64,000 bases of DNA, taken from positions 22,055,315 through 22,119,314 of the forward strand of contig NC_135997.1 of the NCBI RefSeq assembly GCF_048128805.1, read 5' to 3'. Position numbers and translations under genes: made by a program. Below the pieces are notes generated by a model, which saw only the letters and a program-made list of their open reading frames with translations, was not told the DNA's origin and searched no databases. Position 1 is the first letter of the stretch. Every line of letters begins with the position of its first letter. This DNA comes from Centroberyx gerrardi (Eukaryota > Chordata > Actinopteri > Beryciformes > Berycidae). Shown piece after piece: positions 32,890-47,390 of this stretch.

Positions 32890-35143
32890 TTTATTTTGTA
32901 ATACAATGCCTTAGAGCATCAGATATAATTTAGTGTAAACAGTGGAGAAACTGAGTTCCTCTCCTGACAACCACAGATGTGAACAAACAGCAATACATTT
33001 TCCAACACTTGATAAAAATGTGACTTTCTGAATCCAGATTTGACCAGACAGACAGATATAGATTGATAGATTTCCTGTAGTTTAGCTTCTAGCTTTGAAT
33101 CTTCAACTCTAGATTCAAAAAGCCACATATTCATCCAGTGCAAAGAGCCCCACTAATTATGCTGAATGCAAATAAAAGACTAGTTGTCACAACAATAAAT
33201 GCAAAAACCTTCATAAATATGGCAATAAAATCTTTCAAGATGATAAATCCACTTGATTGATATGATTTTCAAGGCATGGATAAATGTTCTAGCAACGCTG
33301 CAAATGTACCTGCTGCTGTCCTGTCATTAGATGTTATGGGGCTGAGGATTCAAAATGCAGAGACATTTCTGGAGTAGCAGGAGTAGGAAAGGCCTCCACA
33401 AGCAAGCATCTGCTTTGCACTTCAAGATTTTGTTCAATATTGAAGATTGTGTAATGAGACTGGCATCTATGCCTCCTTTAGCAAGGCAGTCCTTTTGAAA
33501 GGCCACAGGCCAAGGTCTACGAGGGAGCTTGGCTTTGTAGATCAGAAAGAGCTCAGAACTTGCCAAAGGAGGTTGTGCTAGTGTTTTAAGTTCCCCCTTT
33601 CACTCCACCGCACCTCAAGGTGGCCAAAGACCAAACAAAGCCACCCTGTCTGAGACTTGGTTCTGCCTTAGAGTTCTGCTTTGTTTCTCAGGGTGTAAAT
33701 GCTATCAACTGTTATCCAAGTATTCCTGTATATGGATTCCAACTATCCACACAAGCCCCCACAGTTTTCCACATAAAAAACCTACAATGCACTTGTCAAA
33801 AAACTGCAATTAAATAACTGTTTTCTGCAGTATTCTGTGATCAAAAGAAAACACCCTATATGACCCCAAAATCGCGAATACAAAGACTGATTTATGTATC
33901 AGACAATTCAAACTCAATAACATTCAGCCTTTTCAGCAGCCAACATTGTTAAAACTTCATTATGGAAACAAAGGGTGGCGTATCAGCGGTCCGAGGCGGC
34001 CACTGAAAGCTTGTACAGCAATGAGATGGGAAGGAACCAGCAGGAGTGGTGAAACGGTGCAATCATAGACTCTAAGGAGGACTAATACAAGGCTCTGTTA
34101 ACTGTCAAAATGAAGAATTAGTATGACAGTACAATCGGCTCCAGTGAGTCAATACGGTCAATTCTTGAATTGTCATCATGAGGAGTGGCCACTGTCATGA
34201 AAGTAAAAAAAAAAAAAAGACTTTCCAGCAGTTCTCATTTAAAAAAAGGAAATATTTAGTTTTACTGGCCCAAGTAACTCAAAGGATTAAAAATTACAGA
34301 CCAGGAAAGGAAAACAATGAAAAAAGACAGAAGAACAGATAACAGAAACCACCCGGTCCTCTTGAATAAGAATGAGGATTGTGTTCACAGTAGCCTGTTC
34401 ATCCATATGAAGATAGTGAAAGCCTCATTAGCTGGCTGAGATACTGACTGATTGAGCTGTTCTACATGCAAATCCAGCCTGCGCAGTTCCACTTCTGATG
34501 TGCACTGCGCTCCTTTTCAGGCTTTTTCAACTGCCATCAATGTAGTACATGTCCTTGACTCTGACTCTGCTGTCTGGGTCCACTAGAAATGTGTCGAGTA
34601 GTTCCCATTTAGGTCCACTTGTCTGGTGTCCAGTGATGATGAAAGATATGCTGCTAAACTTAGGAGCACAGCCGTACCGTCCCCCCAAAATCTCAAACAC
34701 TACCCATGTATCTGATTTGTGCAGAGAAAACCCTTACGCATTCAAGTCCTGTGCTGAAGGAGTTCAAACTGCACCTTGGATGGTCTCATGAGGAATAAAA
34801 GACTCATTTGAGTTCTATACTGCAACTTTGCTTAAAAAACAAAACAAAAAACATGAAAAGCTACTCAGTCTACAAACAAAATTCCAGTAGTTGTTTAGCA
34901 TACTCATGTAGACGTATGGCCGCGGGTCTACATCAGCATCTGAGAGTGAGAGCGCAACGTTTGAGTGGCGGGGGCGATGCATGGGGTTCATGCTGGAGCA
35001 GCCTGGCATCCGTCTCCCTGTCACCCAGACACAAAGGACAGTCCAGGGTGCAGGTCACCATCGCAGGGCCATCCGGGGAGCAGGACAAGAGATCTCGCTG
35101 TGGGGACGGCCGAGTGTCGGTGCCGCATCAGTCAGCCCGGCTC
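32890..35143 (-). other. Probable 3' UTR of zdhhc7
   Basis: About 2.2 kb downstream of the zdhhc7 stop with no coding exon. TTTATT at 32890-32895 reads AATAAA on - and is a plausible end. Human ZDHHC7 also has a long 3' UTR. The true limit is not certain. Confidence 0.4.
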
Positions 35144-38100
35144 TCAGACAGAAAACTCTGACCCGCCGCGGCGACCGTGAGTCAACAGCATCAGGCGCCG
35201 CAGTCGGAGGCCTGTGAATGGATTGCACCACAGCAGGGAGGGCGAACCCCCGAACACAGCTTTCATTCCCTCCCAGCGCATGCGGCGTTCCCACGTGGGC
35301 TTCTCGTTTTTAAGACGTTCAATTTCCTGCAAGACATTCAAACAATATTCTGTAAGTTATCTGTTCAGTTTAGTTCATTAGCACCAAATATAACAGGATT
35401 ATATTAAGAGAAAAAAAAAGAGCAGGACAGGTAAGAAACCTGAGGGGGCTCAATGAGGACCTCACCTGTAAAAACAAAGTATTAAAAATGAACTAATTGC
35501 ATACACATTATTAAAACAACACTAGCTGACTATTATTCTTCCATCTGATTGAAGCTATGTTTCAAACTGTCTCTCCATTCAGTTTGTGTCAGCACAGACA
35601 CACCGTGACTCAAAGGAGCACAGATGCACTGTGTTATAGGTGCAATGAATTATGGTCATTGTAGTTCACCAACACGCTTTCGGTGCTTGGCAGCATTAAA
35701 TCTTGATTGTTTGAAAACTACATCTGCAAGAATTGCCAGTCCCATGCATCACAGCACCCCAATGAATCCAAAGCAAAAATGACGGGCTGTTAATTTGCCT
35801 GGGTGGGTGACCCAAATATTAATATTGTATGGGAAACACTGTAGAAAGAAAATACAACTAAAACAAAACAAACAACAACAACAAAAACGATCATCTCTGT
35901 GCTTGAGGGATTTCTCTTGACTTTGTGTACACTACCTACGTGCAGGATGTTACATTATGATCTAGGTCTGGAAGTCAAATCAATTCTGAATCACAGTTAA
36001 ACATGTAGTACGCTGTCTGAAACCTGTCTGCACTTTCATTCATTCATGAATATCAGGGGAAATGGGCCCAGGGTGACGCTCAGTATTAGAGAATTTGTCT
36101 GGAGACCCAGCAGTTAGTGAGCCAAGAGCAATTAGAAGCCAAAGGGAGCAACAGATGAAGGGCGAGTCAGGCCCTGCAGTATTGTGTGACTCATCCTGAA
36201 GGTAAAATGGGATTTCACTGTCGGGAACTCCATTCTTAATGTTTAAGACAGACGGAGGGACGGAGGGACGGAGGGACGGAGGGACGGACAGACAGACAGA
36301 CAGACACAGATTTTATTCCTTACTAGAACAAACAATGGCATTTCTCACAACTAAGGTTCCCCTAGATTCACACACTAAGCTCATATATATAATAACCCTC
36401 CATAATGACAGCTTGTTGAGAAGAGCTCAGCTTGTGGAGTGCGGCGGAAACTCACCGTCTCGTCATTGCAGATGGAGTGGATCTGCGTACCAAACATGAC
36501 GGCTGTGAAGGTGAGGAAGAGGATGGCCTCCAGACAGAGGAAGATCAGCAGCAGCACGGACACTCCTGGAGAGAAGTCGCTGCACTCTGCTCACGGGAAA
36601 AGGGGGAACAAAGAAAGAAAAGAAGGCTCGAGTTTTTATTTTGCACATAACAATTGAAATGTCAAATGAAAACAAAGCATTATGCAGGAGAGGACAGACG
36701 CCAAAGGCTTATGTGTGAGACTTTCCCTGGGTAGATTACAGTATATCATAACAGTGCACAAGTGCATAAATACACCGTTTTCAGCCCATAAAGAGCAGCG
36801 CAACAACAATTCTCTGCTGCCAGAAGTGGATGCAGGACTTAAATAAAAAAAATGTTGAAATTTAGTGCCACTTTGTCAACTCTGACAAAGACCATGGCAC
36901 TGTGCGAAAGAAATTCTACATGCCTTTAATCCATTGAATATGGCAAGAATTTAATTTATTGTTAACATAAATTTACGGTAAATTGATGCAAAATCCTGAA
37001 ATCACACTTTTTGTTGGATGTCACAACATCGGGTTGTGAGTCACAAGAATGTTTTTCAGTTGCCTTACTTCCTAACCACTTTGTATGGCAATAGAGGAAT
37101 TGGGCCCCATTTATCAAGCAAAAAGGGTTTCAGAAAAGCATTTTAAATATATAATTATTTTAACTTCAAGTTAGACTGTTTACAGTCTTCATACTTGTAA
37201 TATTTCAGGTTTATGAGTCAGTTGTGCCTGTGTCTGTTTATATCAGTGATTTTCAAAGTCTGACTCAGGACCCAGAGATGAGCCAAGGGAAGATTAAAAA
37301 CATTCTGAAGTTACAAGCTATATTGCAAAAGCCCTCCCACGTTCAACATCAGTTAGGCTGGATAAAACACAACATCTATAGACTAATACATTAGGAACCT
37401 AGAAACTACGTTACACTTGGTTAACAAACACAACAGCCCCCCAAAAAACCTCTTGTATACTTTCTCTGCTTTTAGCGACTTTGACTTGACTATAACTGTT
37501 GCCTGATTATAACCACCTACTGTATAAAGCTAAATCCATCAACAGCAAAGCTTTGGAACTAAGGAACAGCTCTGTCTTGAAGTAAACAGGCTTTTTTCAC
37601 CCATCACTCTAGCCTAGAAAATTGGTTTGCATGGGTTGAAAAGAAAAAATCTTTCCTATAAAAAAGTTTGAAACTCTCCACTTTACAGTCTTATCCTCTA
37701 GATGGCAGTCAGAGCTGAGAGAGTTTTGGGAGTGAAATAGTATCTTCATTTCCTGGTTAATTTCCACAGGCAGACCCACAAGGGAGCAGGGGAAGATCAA
37801 TGGCATCTCTGTGGTGATGCTGCAGTACGACTCCAACGACCTGAGCAGAGCAGCTGTTCCTTTTACAACAGGACAACAATCTCTCTCCTTTCTCACTTCT
37901 GTGTCACTCTTACTCTGTCGATCTCTCTCCATCTATCTAAGCACTTTCTATCACTTCTTTGTCCCTCAAACCACATCTCTCTCACCTGTTTGTGTCTCTC
38001 TAACAAACTGCCACTGAAACACAAGCTAAACAGTCAACACAGCGACTGCACAGACAAGACAGAGAGGCCTTACCGTTCCACTGGACTTTAACACAGGTGA

Positions 38101-41100
38101 AGAAGTGCATGCCACTGAGGCCCAGGGCGTGGGCAGAAATCAAGGCTATGTACATCTGCAGAGAGAAGATCAGAGAGGGGAAGAAGAGAAATAATGAGAG
38201 AAAGTGACAGCGAGAAAGAGGGGAAAAAAGAGAACAACCTTTCCACTCTCTCACTGCACCAGGTTAGTTTGCCTTACAGCTACTGTATTAATGTAGTCAT
38301 TCGTTTCACGTTCTTAGTAAAATTTTAAAATCTTTGCTGAGCTGCACTTTTGGAACAACTTAAGATTTTCAAGCAATGTAAGGCACTGCTGAGCCATATA
38401 TGATAGTTTTATGTTTCAGGCATCAAAAAAGTGCCCGTCAGCATATGAAGCCATAAAAAGAAAGGTGCTGATGTTGTCAAGAGAGTGACGGATAGCTCAG
38501 GGAGGGAAATTTCCTATAGGCCTGCGTGTGGTGTACAGCTCCACTGCTGAGCTGTGTAGTTTGGCTGGTTCTACCATCTCAGAGAGTTTCACTAACTGGC
38601 TGCACAGCTTGGGAACATTTGTGAATAATTCTAAAACACAGAAAACCCCAACACTAGGCTAATTGCCAGCTTTTATTGTATACGCCAAAACCATGCAAAC
38701 CACTGTACAGCTTAAGTGACAAATAATGACTAAATTTTTGCCCAGTGACCATTTTTATTAATATTGATGAGCCATGGAAATTTGTTTTGTGCCGACAACT
38801 TGGTCTACAGGTAAAAATTAGGTTAGCCTAAAGTTTGATCTTCTTTCATGGGCCATTTCCACTGATTTAATATGTAATTATCCTCATGAGTTTTATCTCC
38901 TTATTTATGATTTGTCATTATATAATACGAATGCACCTGACAAACATGAGGGCCTTATTAAGGAGGATGTGATTACATTGCAAAACTTTGATAAAGTATC
39001 AAAAGAAAAGAAATAAAACATTACAAGGCTGTGGAAACAATCTACTACTGTACTGGTGGCAAAAAACAGATCCCCCTAAAGACCTCAGTGACCTCAGACA
39101 AGTTGCTTTGACCTCTTTATTCACAAAGTCCTTTGAAACGCTTGTTAAGAAAGAGAATGGTTGAGGGCTTTCAAGACCCCATACAGCGTGTTTATAGAAC
39201 TAAGAGAGGTAGAAGATGCCGCAGTGACACAAACATTTGGATGGTCTAAGAATGTTTTCACTTCTTGATCTTTCTTGTGCTATTTCCACATTTGTGTCAT
39301 GTATGTTTCTGTAGCTCCTTATTTATTGTTGTGATTATGTGTTTGTGTCTTGCCACGGGCCAATTTTCCAATTAAGGACAATGACGTTTTGCACCTTGCA
39401 CCTTAAAGTATTTCAATTGTTGATTAGTACATCACCCAGTAATTCACCAACTAATATGACTGCACACTGTTGTCCATGATGGTAATCCAGGTCAACAGAT
39501 AGCATACTTTCACGTTTGCTATCTGTTTAACTATTGATAAAAGTAATACTTGATAAACCAAGTGCGGGCCAGGAAACCACTTGGAACTAAATGAAAGCAT
39601 CATCCTGAGGCAGTGCAAAAGTAGGCAAGTCTGGAAGATAACACCACTTCCAAGCTGGAAGGCACTTGGTAGAGGGCAAACCTCCGCCAACGCTGAACAG
39701 TTCTCCAACTTGGCAAGCTGCAGCCTCTGTAACAGTTTATGTTTGTTTATCGTTTGTCTCCCCGGTTTGATTTTCCGACAAAATAGCATGTGATTCCAAA
39801 GCTGTTTAGCAACTGACTTGAAAGTCCTGGATGATGGAAATTCCCACCAGCACATAAATGCAACATAATAGTTATGGCTAAAAAACAAAAATCGTCTAAT
39901 GGCAGAAATCCCAGATCTGGATCACCACCAACATTTTATCAACTGATCCTTGGCTATCTGTCCACCAAATTCAATTCAATTTGGCCAGATCCATTACTTT
40001 TTGAGACATCTTGCTAACAAACAAACAGACGGGGGAAACAAAACGTCATACAAAGTTTGTTGTTGTTTGTTGTCATTTGTTGGTGGAGGTTACTACGGGC
40101 CAGTAAACAAACTGCAATTTGTAGGCCATTAATTAGACTTTCACTGGAATGCTGTTCATATTACATACAAGTTGCTCAAGCATTCCTGGCATATCTTCCT
40201 CTGCTGTTGCCAAAGAGCAGACAACTTTACAGCCTACTGATCCGTTTTTGGGTTCTATGAAGTAGACTTAAATAAAATAGTAATATTACTGGGTTAACCA
40301 ACCAGAAAAATACGTTAGTAAGTGATCTGAAAAAATGAAGGCCAATTTGAGGGGCAATAAAAGCAGATGGCATCTCCTTTGGTAAGAAATCATGACACTC
40401 ATCCACTATTTGCAGGGGTAAATTGAGACAAAACGTGTAGTTTACACCCCCACCACACCCCCCTTGTTGAAGTCAAACAAACTGACCGCTGCGTTTGTCA
40501 TTACTTACGGCGGATTTCGGTCTACTTACCGTGAAAAGTACAAAGAATCTCTGATTCTTCTCTCCCACGCAGTTATTCACCCAGGGACAGTGGTGATCCA
40601 TCTTCCGGATGCATCGTTTACAAATACTGCAGGCAGGAGAGAGAAGATGTAACACGAGTGAATTAGTCTCACCTTCACACACACATTCTGCTGATTCCGC
40701 TTACTATACTGCTCCTGTGCAAGTCTGTCAGTCCAACTCTTTTACAACACGCATAATGTGGGTGTATACACTTTTTTTTTGTTTTAAACCCTTATTTACT
40801 GCAACAGCCTGGAGCAGTAGTTGCAGGTGGGGGAGGAGGGGTATGAGCAAGCTCCTCTGTGCTGTCACAGTTTTGTACCGTTAGTCACTGAGCAGATCCA
40901 CTGGAGCAACTGGTGGTCCAGTGGCTTGGTCAAAGGAAATTCAGAAGTACTTGAGGAAATGGAGAATGTTACTCATTCATTTGCCCCATGCAGATTTTCC
41001 CAGCTGGTCCAAGGATTCAAACCTGAGAACTTCTGGTCACAAGCCCGCATATTTAATCTTCAAGCATCCGCTGCTCCAACATGGAGCGCTCAAAATGAAA

Positions 41101-44100
41101 TGACTGCAGATGAGGCAGCAGAGAAAGATCAAATCCGTACCTACAGTTTGGGCAACTTACAGGTGGGAAAACTGACTTTAGAAAACCTGTGCCAACAAGC
41201 TGATGCACTGTGGGAAAATACAGTGATAACAAGCACCCAACCACTCTGCAGTAAACCAGCATTATGCTGTAAATGAGAGGCATTTGTTTTCTGTAACACA
41301 TCACAAGACATGATGCCACTGAACAGCTTTTATAATGCCAGGTGCCACTAAATACTTCAGAAGGGATTGGGGGGGTTAATCTGTGAGGGTCACTGAACGA
41401 CCACTCCAGCAACATGAGCGCTAAAAACCCAAACATAGGCTCTTACTTCCGAGTAGTCGTTCAGTGACCCTCTCACATTGTTGACCTCACTTTTCGGGAG
41501 TTACTTTAGGAGTTATCTTACTGACTCGGCCAGGCTTCTGTTGAGAGAGATTCTCAAACAGGTTAAATGAAACAGAGGAAAAGTGCACACCTAAGTCAGC
41601 CGTATACTTGTTGCAGAAACAAATTTTGGCAAGTTCTTACGAAAAAAAAGGACACGGGTTTCAGACTCTGCAGTGTGCACAGGCTTGCTAGCCGAAATAG
41701 TCGAATTTTTCACCCACCAGCCCCCACTGTGTGACTGTGATTGATCTACAATATCACAACTGGTTGTGCTGCCTTGCGGAAGAGCTTCTCCTTTCCCCTT
41801 ACGGTTCATTGACTTTCTTTACATCTCAGTGCGAACATCTTGTGGTCAACAGTTCAAAATGAATCGTTTCGAGGCTAAACTTGCTGAGCTTGTAAGAGGA
41901 CATTTGCTCCTTTATGACGGAGCAAGCAGGGATTATAAAGATGTTCTTTCACTAAAGCCATTGTTGTTCTTGTTGGTCATCACTATTTCCTGTTTTCCCT
42001 AGGTTATGGTCGCCTGTTTAATTTTCATGCTCCCCCACTGGCGTGGAGTGTAAATAAACAAATAAAACAAAGCCGCAGTGAGTATGCATAAATATGTATG
42101 CGGCGCCGTATTTGAGTGCGATTTGACTTTGTTTGTTTGCCTTTGTTTGTATACGGCCACCATTACTGAGGTGCTGACTAATGGATCACACAAAAGATGC
42201 ATATAGTTCTCTTATTTGTGTGATATTTATTAACGTTTCAGCACTAGGCTTTCTTAAAGGGTTTAAATAATGGTTGAACAAAATGGACAACACTGGCAGA
42301 ATCTTTACTGGGGTGTGGACCTCACCATTTACCCCCTTAAAGAAGAGAGACACTTCCACCTCTTTCTCCCTTTAACAGGGATGTGATTAAAAACACAAAC
42401 CCAGGAAAAAAGCAGCAAAACCATAATCTCCCACAAGAAATTAATGGGACCTTTCTGTTCAACAAAAAAACAGGAATGCTGAAAAAAACCCCAGAAAAAC
42501 ATGACATCACTGAAATGATGACACTGATAAATGTCAATGCTCAAATTGCCTCTCTGTTTCACTGCTCTTTCAAACTGTTCGCAGCTCATGCGGCAGGGCT
42601 GCTAAGCAGCTAAAAGTGACTTACTGTAATTACAGTAAAACACAAGAGAGACCAGTGGAGAGAAACAAAATGATGCAAAAGAAAATGTAAGCAACATATT
42701 AAAAAGTGTAGGTATTTTGACTTGGGGCCAGTGAATTTCAATATGAGCGGTTCTCACAATTTACAGGCAATAAGGAGAGAGAGAGAGAGAGGGGGATCAA
42801 AAGGTGTACCAGGCTATCCACCTCAGATCACTGCTCCAAATTCTTTGAGGTTTAATAAAAAAATGTGGACCCGAGCAAATGTTTTGAACAGTTTGGGCCA
42901 CTTGGGACACCCATGTTAAAAATGTATGTATTCATGTTCCTGTAAAGTGCTTTCGATAAAATCGTCACCAAATGGTATGACATTATGTTGTGGTTGTCCT
43001 GTCACCCAACAAGTAAAACACGTGAAAATTGTGCATCTTTCACAGCATGAGCGACTGTATGATAAAAGTGCATAAAAAGCTCTTCATTCTGAAGGTGGGC
43101 AGAAATAAAGTCACTTTTGTGAGTGGGTCAATGACAACAATATTTAGATATACAGTAGCATGTACAATTTTGGTAGTATTTGAAGAATACATATTATAGT
43201 CAGTGGTAGTTAGTTAGGGGCTCAATTTTTATGACAGGGAATATTCTAATATGTATACTGTATATAATTCTAATATGAAGGCTGGGAAAGGTTATGTAAG
43301 GTTAGACCCAAAATAGTGAGGAACCAGATTTCCAACTTAAGGAAACCAGTTGCTGAGGACATGAACTACGTCTCCAGCACATTATGACCATTATGACCAC
43401 TGATTATATAGTTGAGATTGACTGGTTATGGAAGCTTGAAGGCTGATTTCTAGTAGACAGTAAAAGCCAATTACCATTGATTGCGATGAGATCTAGCTAG
43501 CAGACCTCCATCTCCACCCCGGACCCCTCACACGTATTAAAAAATGTATCCAATAAAATGAAATTGAATTTACAATTAAAAAGGATCTGCAAGTAATTTT
43601 TAGAATTTTATGGTGTTCATGTTTGGTAAATCGGTGGAGACCTTACACTAATCAACATAACAGTCATTATTTTGAAATGGCATTTTTCAAAAACCATCTC
43701 TAGGTCCCCAAAATAACAAATTAGTCTTGTAATTCCATCCAGTTGAATAGATTTTCCACTGTGACCTTGGTGGTCAGGATAGCTCACAAGGGCTCAGTGA
43801 GCTGAAGGACAACAAAAGACACAAAGAGTACATATTCTGTACAGTCCTATGAAATGTGAAATGTTTTGCAAGCTGCAGCTAGCTAAATATAATTTCAAAA
43901 TACATTGTAAAAGTGCAAATATTAGCCATAATCCATGTCATACAGGGTTGTGCATTGTGACCAAAAAGTCCAGCCTTTTGGTAAATAAGATCTATTAAAA
44001 TAATAAAACAAGATAATTTCGCCATCATATACATAAAAAAACCCCAAGAGATTTTTCCTCAGATGTTGACATGATTAGCCAAAGATACAGGAGGCGGAGA

Positions 44101-47100
44101 AGTGTCTCTAAATACATGAAGAGGATTGTGGGAGTTGTGGCCACCTCAACCAGTCAAAACTTCTATGCAGAGCTGACACTGCGGAAACGCCTCAAATATT
44201 GAACGAAAGCTCCCAGAATCTGGGAACGCTATTTTTTACTTTCAGCACCACAGACTGTAATTGGTGCCAACTTCCACTGATTGTTTAGAAAAGCACTAAT
44301 TGCCCCTAATTAATCGGTTGATACATGATATCTTCTCTCCTCTGCCTACTGGTATTTGCAGAAATATTCAAGACTGAGAGCTTACAGCTCAAAGTGGGTT
44401 GTAATCGGTTCTTCTTCTGTCAAGTCTTGTGACAGTCCCAAACATCCTAATCAAATCTACGTAGCAAGCAAATAGGTTAAGTTATAAATACTCATTGACA
44501 AGTTTGCATATGGACCGTGGCACAGGCAGTCAGGCACTGCCAAACGACAAACCGCACTACAGACATTCCCAAGGCTTGTATTTCCTGCCGACTCTCTTCC
44601 CTATGTATCCTCTTTGGTTGGACTCTGACCTGCAGTGGTGCGCCCTCTCAGGCTTGATGCTGCAGCACTTGGGGCACTTGTAGATGACCTCACCAGGCTT
44701 CAGCTGCAGGCTCTCCATGTACTCCTTGGTCGCGTTGCCTTTAGGAACTGCACCCTGAGGAGGAGATCACAGACCAAACAAATGCTCTTAGTTACAAGGG
44801 TCACAAACAAAAAATTAATGTGGTTACTCACAGGATTGGGATAGTCAAGCTGTGTTTGAAATAATATATGAGTCACTGGTTGCAGGATTTGTCTGATTGG
44901 TTGCAGGGTTCCAACAGATTTTCTAGATTTGTGAAGCAGAACTGGCTATGAGAATGACATACATGTGTAATTGCCACTTTAAGTCAAACAAATAAATAAA
45001 TACAAGACCTTCAAAGCTTGGATGAGAAGCCAGTTTGCTATCCTACTGCAAAACCTTCTGTGTACTATTTTGGGCTTTTAAGTGGAGCAATCGGAAAGGA
45101 TGGGCTGATGGGCTGGAAGGCACCGATTGAGCTGTCATCAGACATCTAGTTCCTCTGAGTAAGCATGAGTCAACATTGCAGCAGCGCTAGCAGTGTTTGA
45201 CCTACAACTCACTTTAGCCTTTAGTGAATTGACTGAATTCACCACAACTAGTCACAAAACATCAGTGACAAACAGTGCAGAATAACCCCTGTGGCACTGT
45301 TTTTATTTCCTGTGGCGCGATACACTTGGGTGAGAAAAGGCACACCAAAATACTGATTGCTGGGAAATGTCACAAAGCTTAGGATCACACAATAGGAGAA
45401 TTAAGGAGCTGCTGTCCAAGGAACAAAATGCATCACGTTAATTTAACCTTGAAGGGAAGAAAGTATATTTTACACTGATTCAATTATGGTTACATTAAAT
45501 TAATATAATATTTATGATGGACACAGATTCTGTTTTGTGACGACACTTGAGCAAAATCACAAAGTGCAACTGTAATCTCTTTACAGCACCTGAGCACACT
45601 GGATAAAAACACCTGACTAATATTACTCTGACTGTGATTGCTGACGCCAAATGTGTGTCTAGACTGCAGGCAGCTATATCAATGGCTAATTTCAGCTAGT
45701 TGATTGTGTGCACAAACACACACATTCTCCTTCCCCAGCTAGTAAAGGATTAGGTCTGCATCATTTTCTGAGGTGGTGTGAATTTTTTGTCTCCTTTCAT
45801 AACTTTACAGAGGGCTTGGTGACATACTTGTTTTGTAAACGGTGCTCTCCCTCATTCCCTGATTCCATCCATCCTCTTGCTCTCTCTTCCTCACTTTCAA
45901 ACATTGCTCTCTTCCAGGTGTCAACCAATTTATCGGTTTGTGGCTGGTAGGTGGTTTTATAAACAACTGGTTATCGGTGGATATGATAGCCGATGGTGAC
46001 CAATTATGGCCGCATGCCCCTGGTGTTCAAAATGAATAGTGGTATTCCCTTACATTCGCGGACCCGTGTCACTATTTGCTCCACACTCAAGGTTGCACGT
46101 CCTAGATATTGTAAATTAAATTTATTAGTAGGAAAACATAATTAGCAAATTATCAACATTACCAGATAGTGGGTTACACAACAGTCTTAGTGAATTAGTG
46201 ACTACTAATGTGACCCCTGCTGCTCTGCTCTGACAGCATGCCATGCAGTTTTGCTAGCACTTTGAAAGTCACAAAATTACGATAGTGCTATTAGTGGTTA
46301 GGGCAAAAAGTAGTAACGCCTGTCCCTCAATATTTGTGTAAAATCTCCAACTTCCATATAACAAGGGGCTCTCAATCCCCTTTTTACCTGCTGCTAACTT
46401 GTTTAGTGTCACTCTGTTTCACATAACATTACTGGCAAGTTAGCAAGCCCAGCACACAACTGTTGGCCATATCTAAATCACATACATCCTAAAATGAAGA
46501 CGGTACAACTGCTGCTCATTTGTGGGCTAACCAACATGATAATCACGTATTTCATAATTATGTGTAACTGCTGATGAAGCTAAGGCTGACCTATTAGACT
46601 GAGCCTATAGTGACTAATTTGGTTTTTACTAGTCACTTTCTATTTTTACTAGTAACAATTCAATACAAACTTGTAGCCTACTTATTTTTTAGTTACTAGT
46701 AACTTATCTTATTTTTGACAGCCACTTTTATGTTCTTACTAGTAAGAAAATTAAGCAGTTTTTTTTATTGGGCCCTCATTATAAGCCCCTGACGAGGCAA
46801 ACAATATTTAGTTTATTAGTGTTACTTTGATATTCAGTTTAAATTGTGAATAAATTCCAATGTTTTACATTGCATTCAGAGTAGTTAATGCAAGCCTATC
46901 GGACGATAAATCATTATCAGCTTTTTTTGTTTTCCAAAATATTGTTATTATATCGGCCTTTAAAAATCCACTATCAGTCGACCACTCTCTTCCTCCCTCC
47001 ATCTGCATCCTCAACCTTGCCCCTTCTTTCTCTCCTCTTCCTCACCGGGTCGGTCAGCATGGTGCGGAGATGCGAGGCCAGCGCGAGCATAGCCAGGGAG

Positions 47101-47390
47101 TTGAAGGCGGCCCCATTCAGCAGCGAGTACCAGAAGTTCTTGCCGGGCAGCAGCATGACGAAATTCACCACAAACTCGGCGTAGAGCACCAGGAACCAGG
47201 TCATGCCTGCGCACACCATACCACAGCTGTCCTGGATGAACCACAGTGTGCGGTTCCCCGCTGCGTGGCCCGTGTGGGGACCCCCCACCATCACTCCTGC
47301 CGCCAGGCTCCCTGCCTCCACGTCCCCACCGGCCGACAGCAGTGGGTGGTGCTGCTCCATATCTCGCAGTCGGTGGCCTGAAGACTGCAT
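35144..47390 (-). CDS. zdhhc7: Palmitoyltransferase ZDHHC7
   Basis: Six coding exons, 47390-47046, 44754-44630, 40626-40530, 38155-38074, 36586-36456 and 35326-35144, join in phase to 320 aa (human 308). The protein opens [18 protein letters not shown], very close to human ZDHHC7. Transmembrane segments lie at about residues 58-80, 86-108, 184-206 and 226-250. The cysteine-rich domain spans exons 3-4: [18 protein letters not shown], then the catalytic DHHC at residues 167-170 followed by PWVNNCVG. The DPG motif is split at the exon 2/3 junction (LTDP|G), and the tail ends GGSEFSV. DHHC enzymes autoacylate on the DHHC cysteine and transfer palmitate to substrates; ZDHHC7 acts at the Golgi on, for example, Galpha subunits, NCAM and sex steroid receptors. 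The ATG exon has an acceptor (ctctccctag) six bases upstream of the ATG, so a 5' UTR exon is spliced on from further right. No defects seen. Confidence 0.98.
36249..36307. repeat. (GACGGAGG)n / (GACA)n minisatellite in zdhhc7 intron
   Basis: Five units of an octamer based on gacggagg run into six units of GACA. Confidence 0.9.
39880..40110 (-). repeat. Dispersed repeat, copy C, in zdhhc7 intron
   Basis: 'cccagatctggatcaccacc', 'ctgatccttggctatctgtc' and 'ccaccaaattcaattc' are the reverse complements of the blocks in copy A (4.9 kb). It continues to 'gttggtggaggttac'. Inserted antisense relative to copies A and B. Confidence 0.75.
42773..42793. repeat. (GA)n tract
   Basis: Short run of ga units in a zdhhc7 intron. 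Confidence 0.8.
42938..42975 (+). repeat. SINE tail fragment in zdhhc7 intron
   Basis: 'cctgtaaagtgctttcgata' followed by 'aaatcgtcaccaaatg' matches the fish SINE tail also seen at about 26,520. The head is not recognisable. Confidence 0.55.
46628..46743. repeat. ACTAGT-rich repeat in zdhhc7 intron
   Basis: Four ACTAGT palindromes (46628, 46648, 46695, 46738) lie in 116 bases, each beside a T-rich or 'act/aac' stretch such as 'tttttactagt'. This looks like a decayed short-period or fold-back element. There is no coding content. Confidence 0.5.

Noticed and set aside
39451-39888. 145-codon open frame on - inside zdhhc7
   Set aside because: Intronic, ending beside the dispersed repeat copy C; its composition looks non-coding and it matches no known family.
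40821-41276. 151-codon open frame on + inside zdhhc7
   Set aside because: It lies in a zdhhc7 intron, has no recognisable motif, and has no supporting splice or promoter signal.
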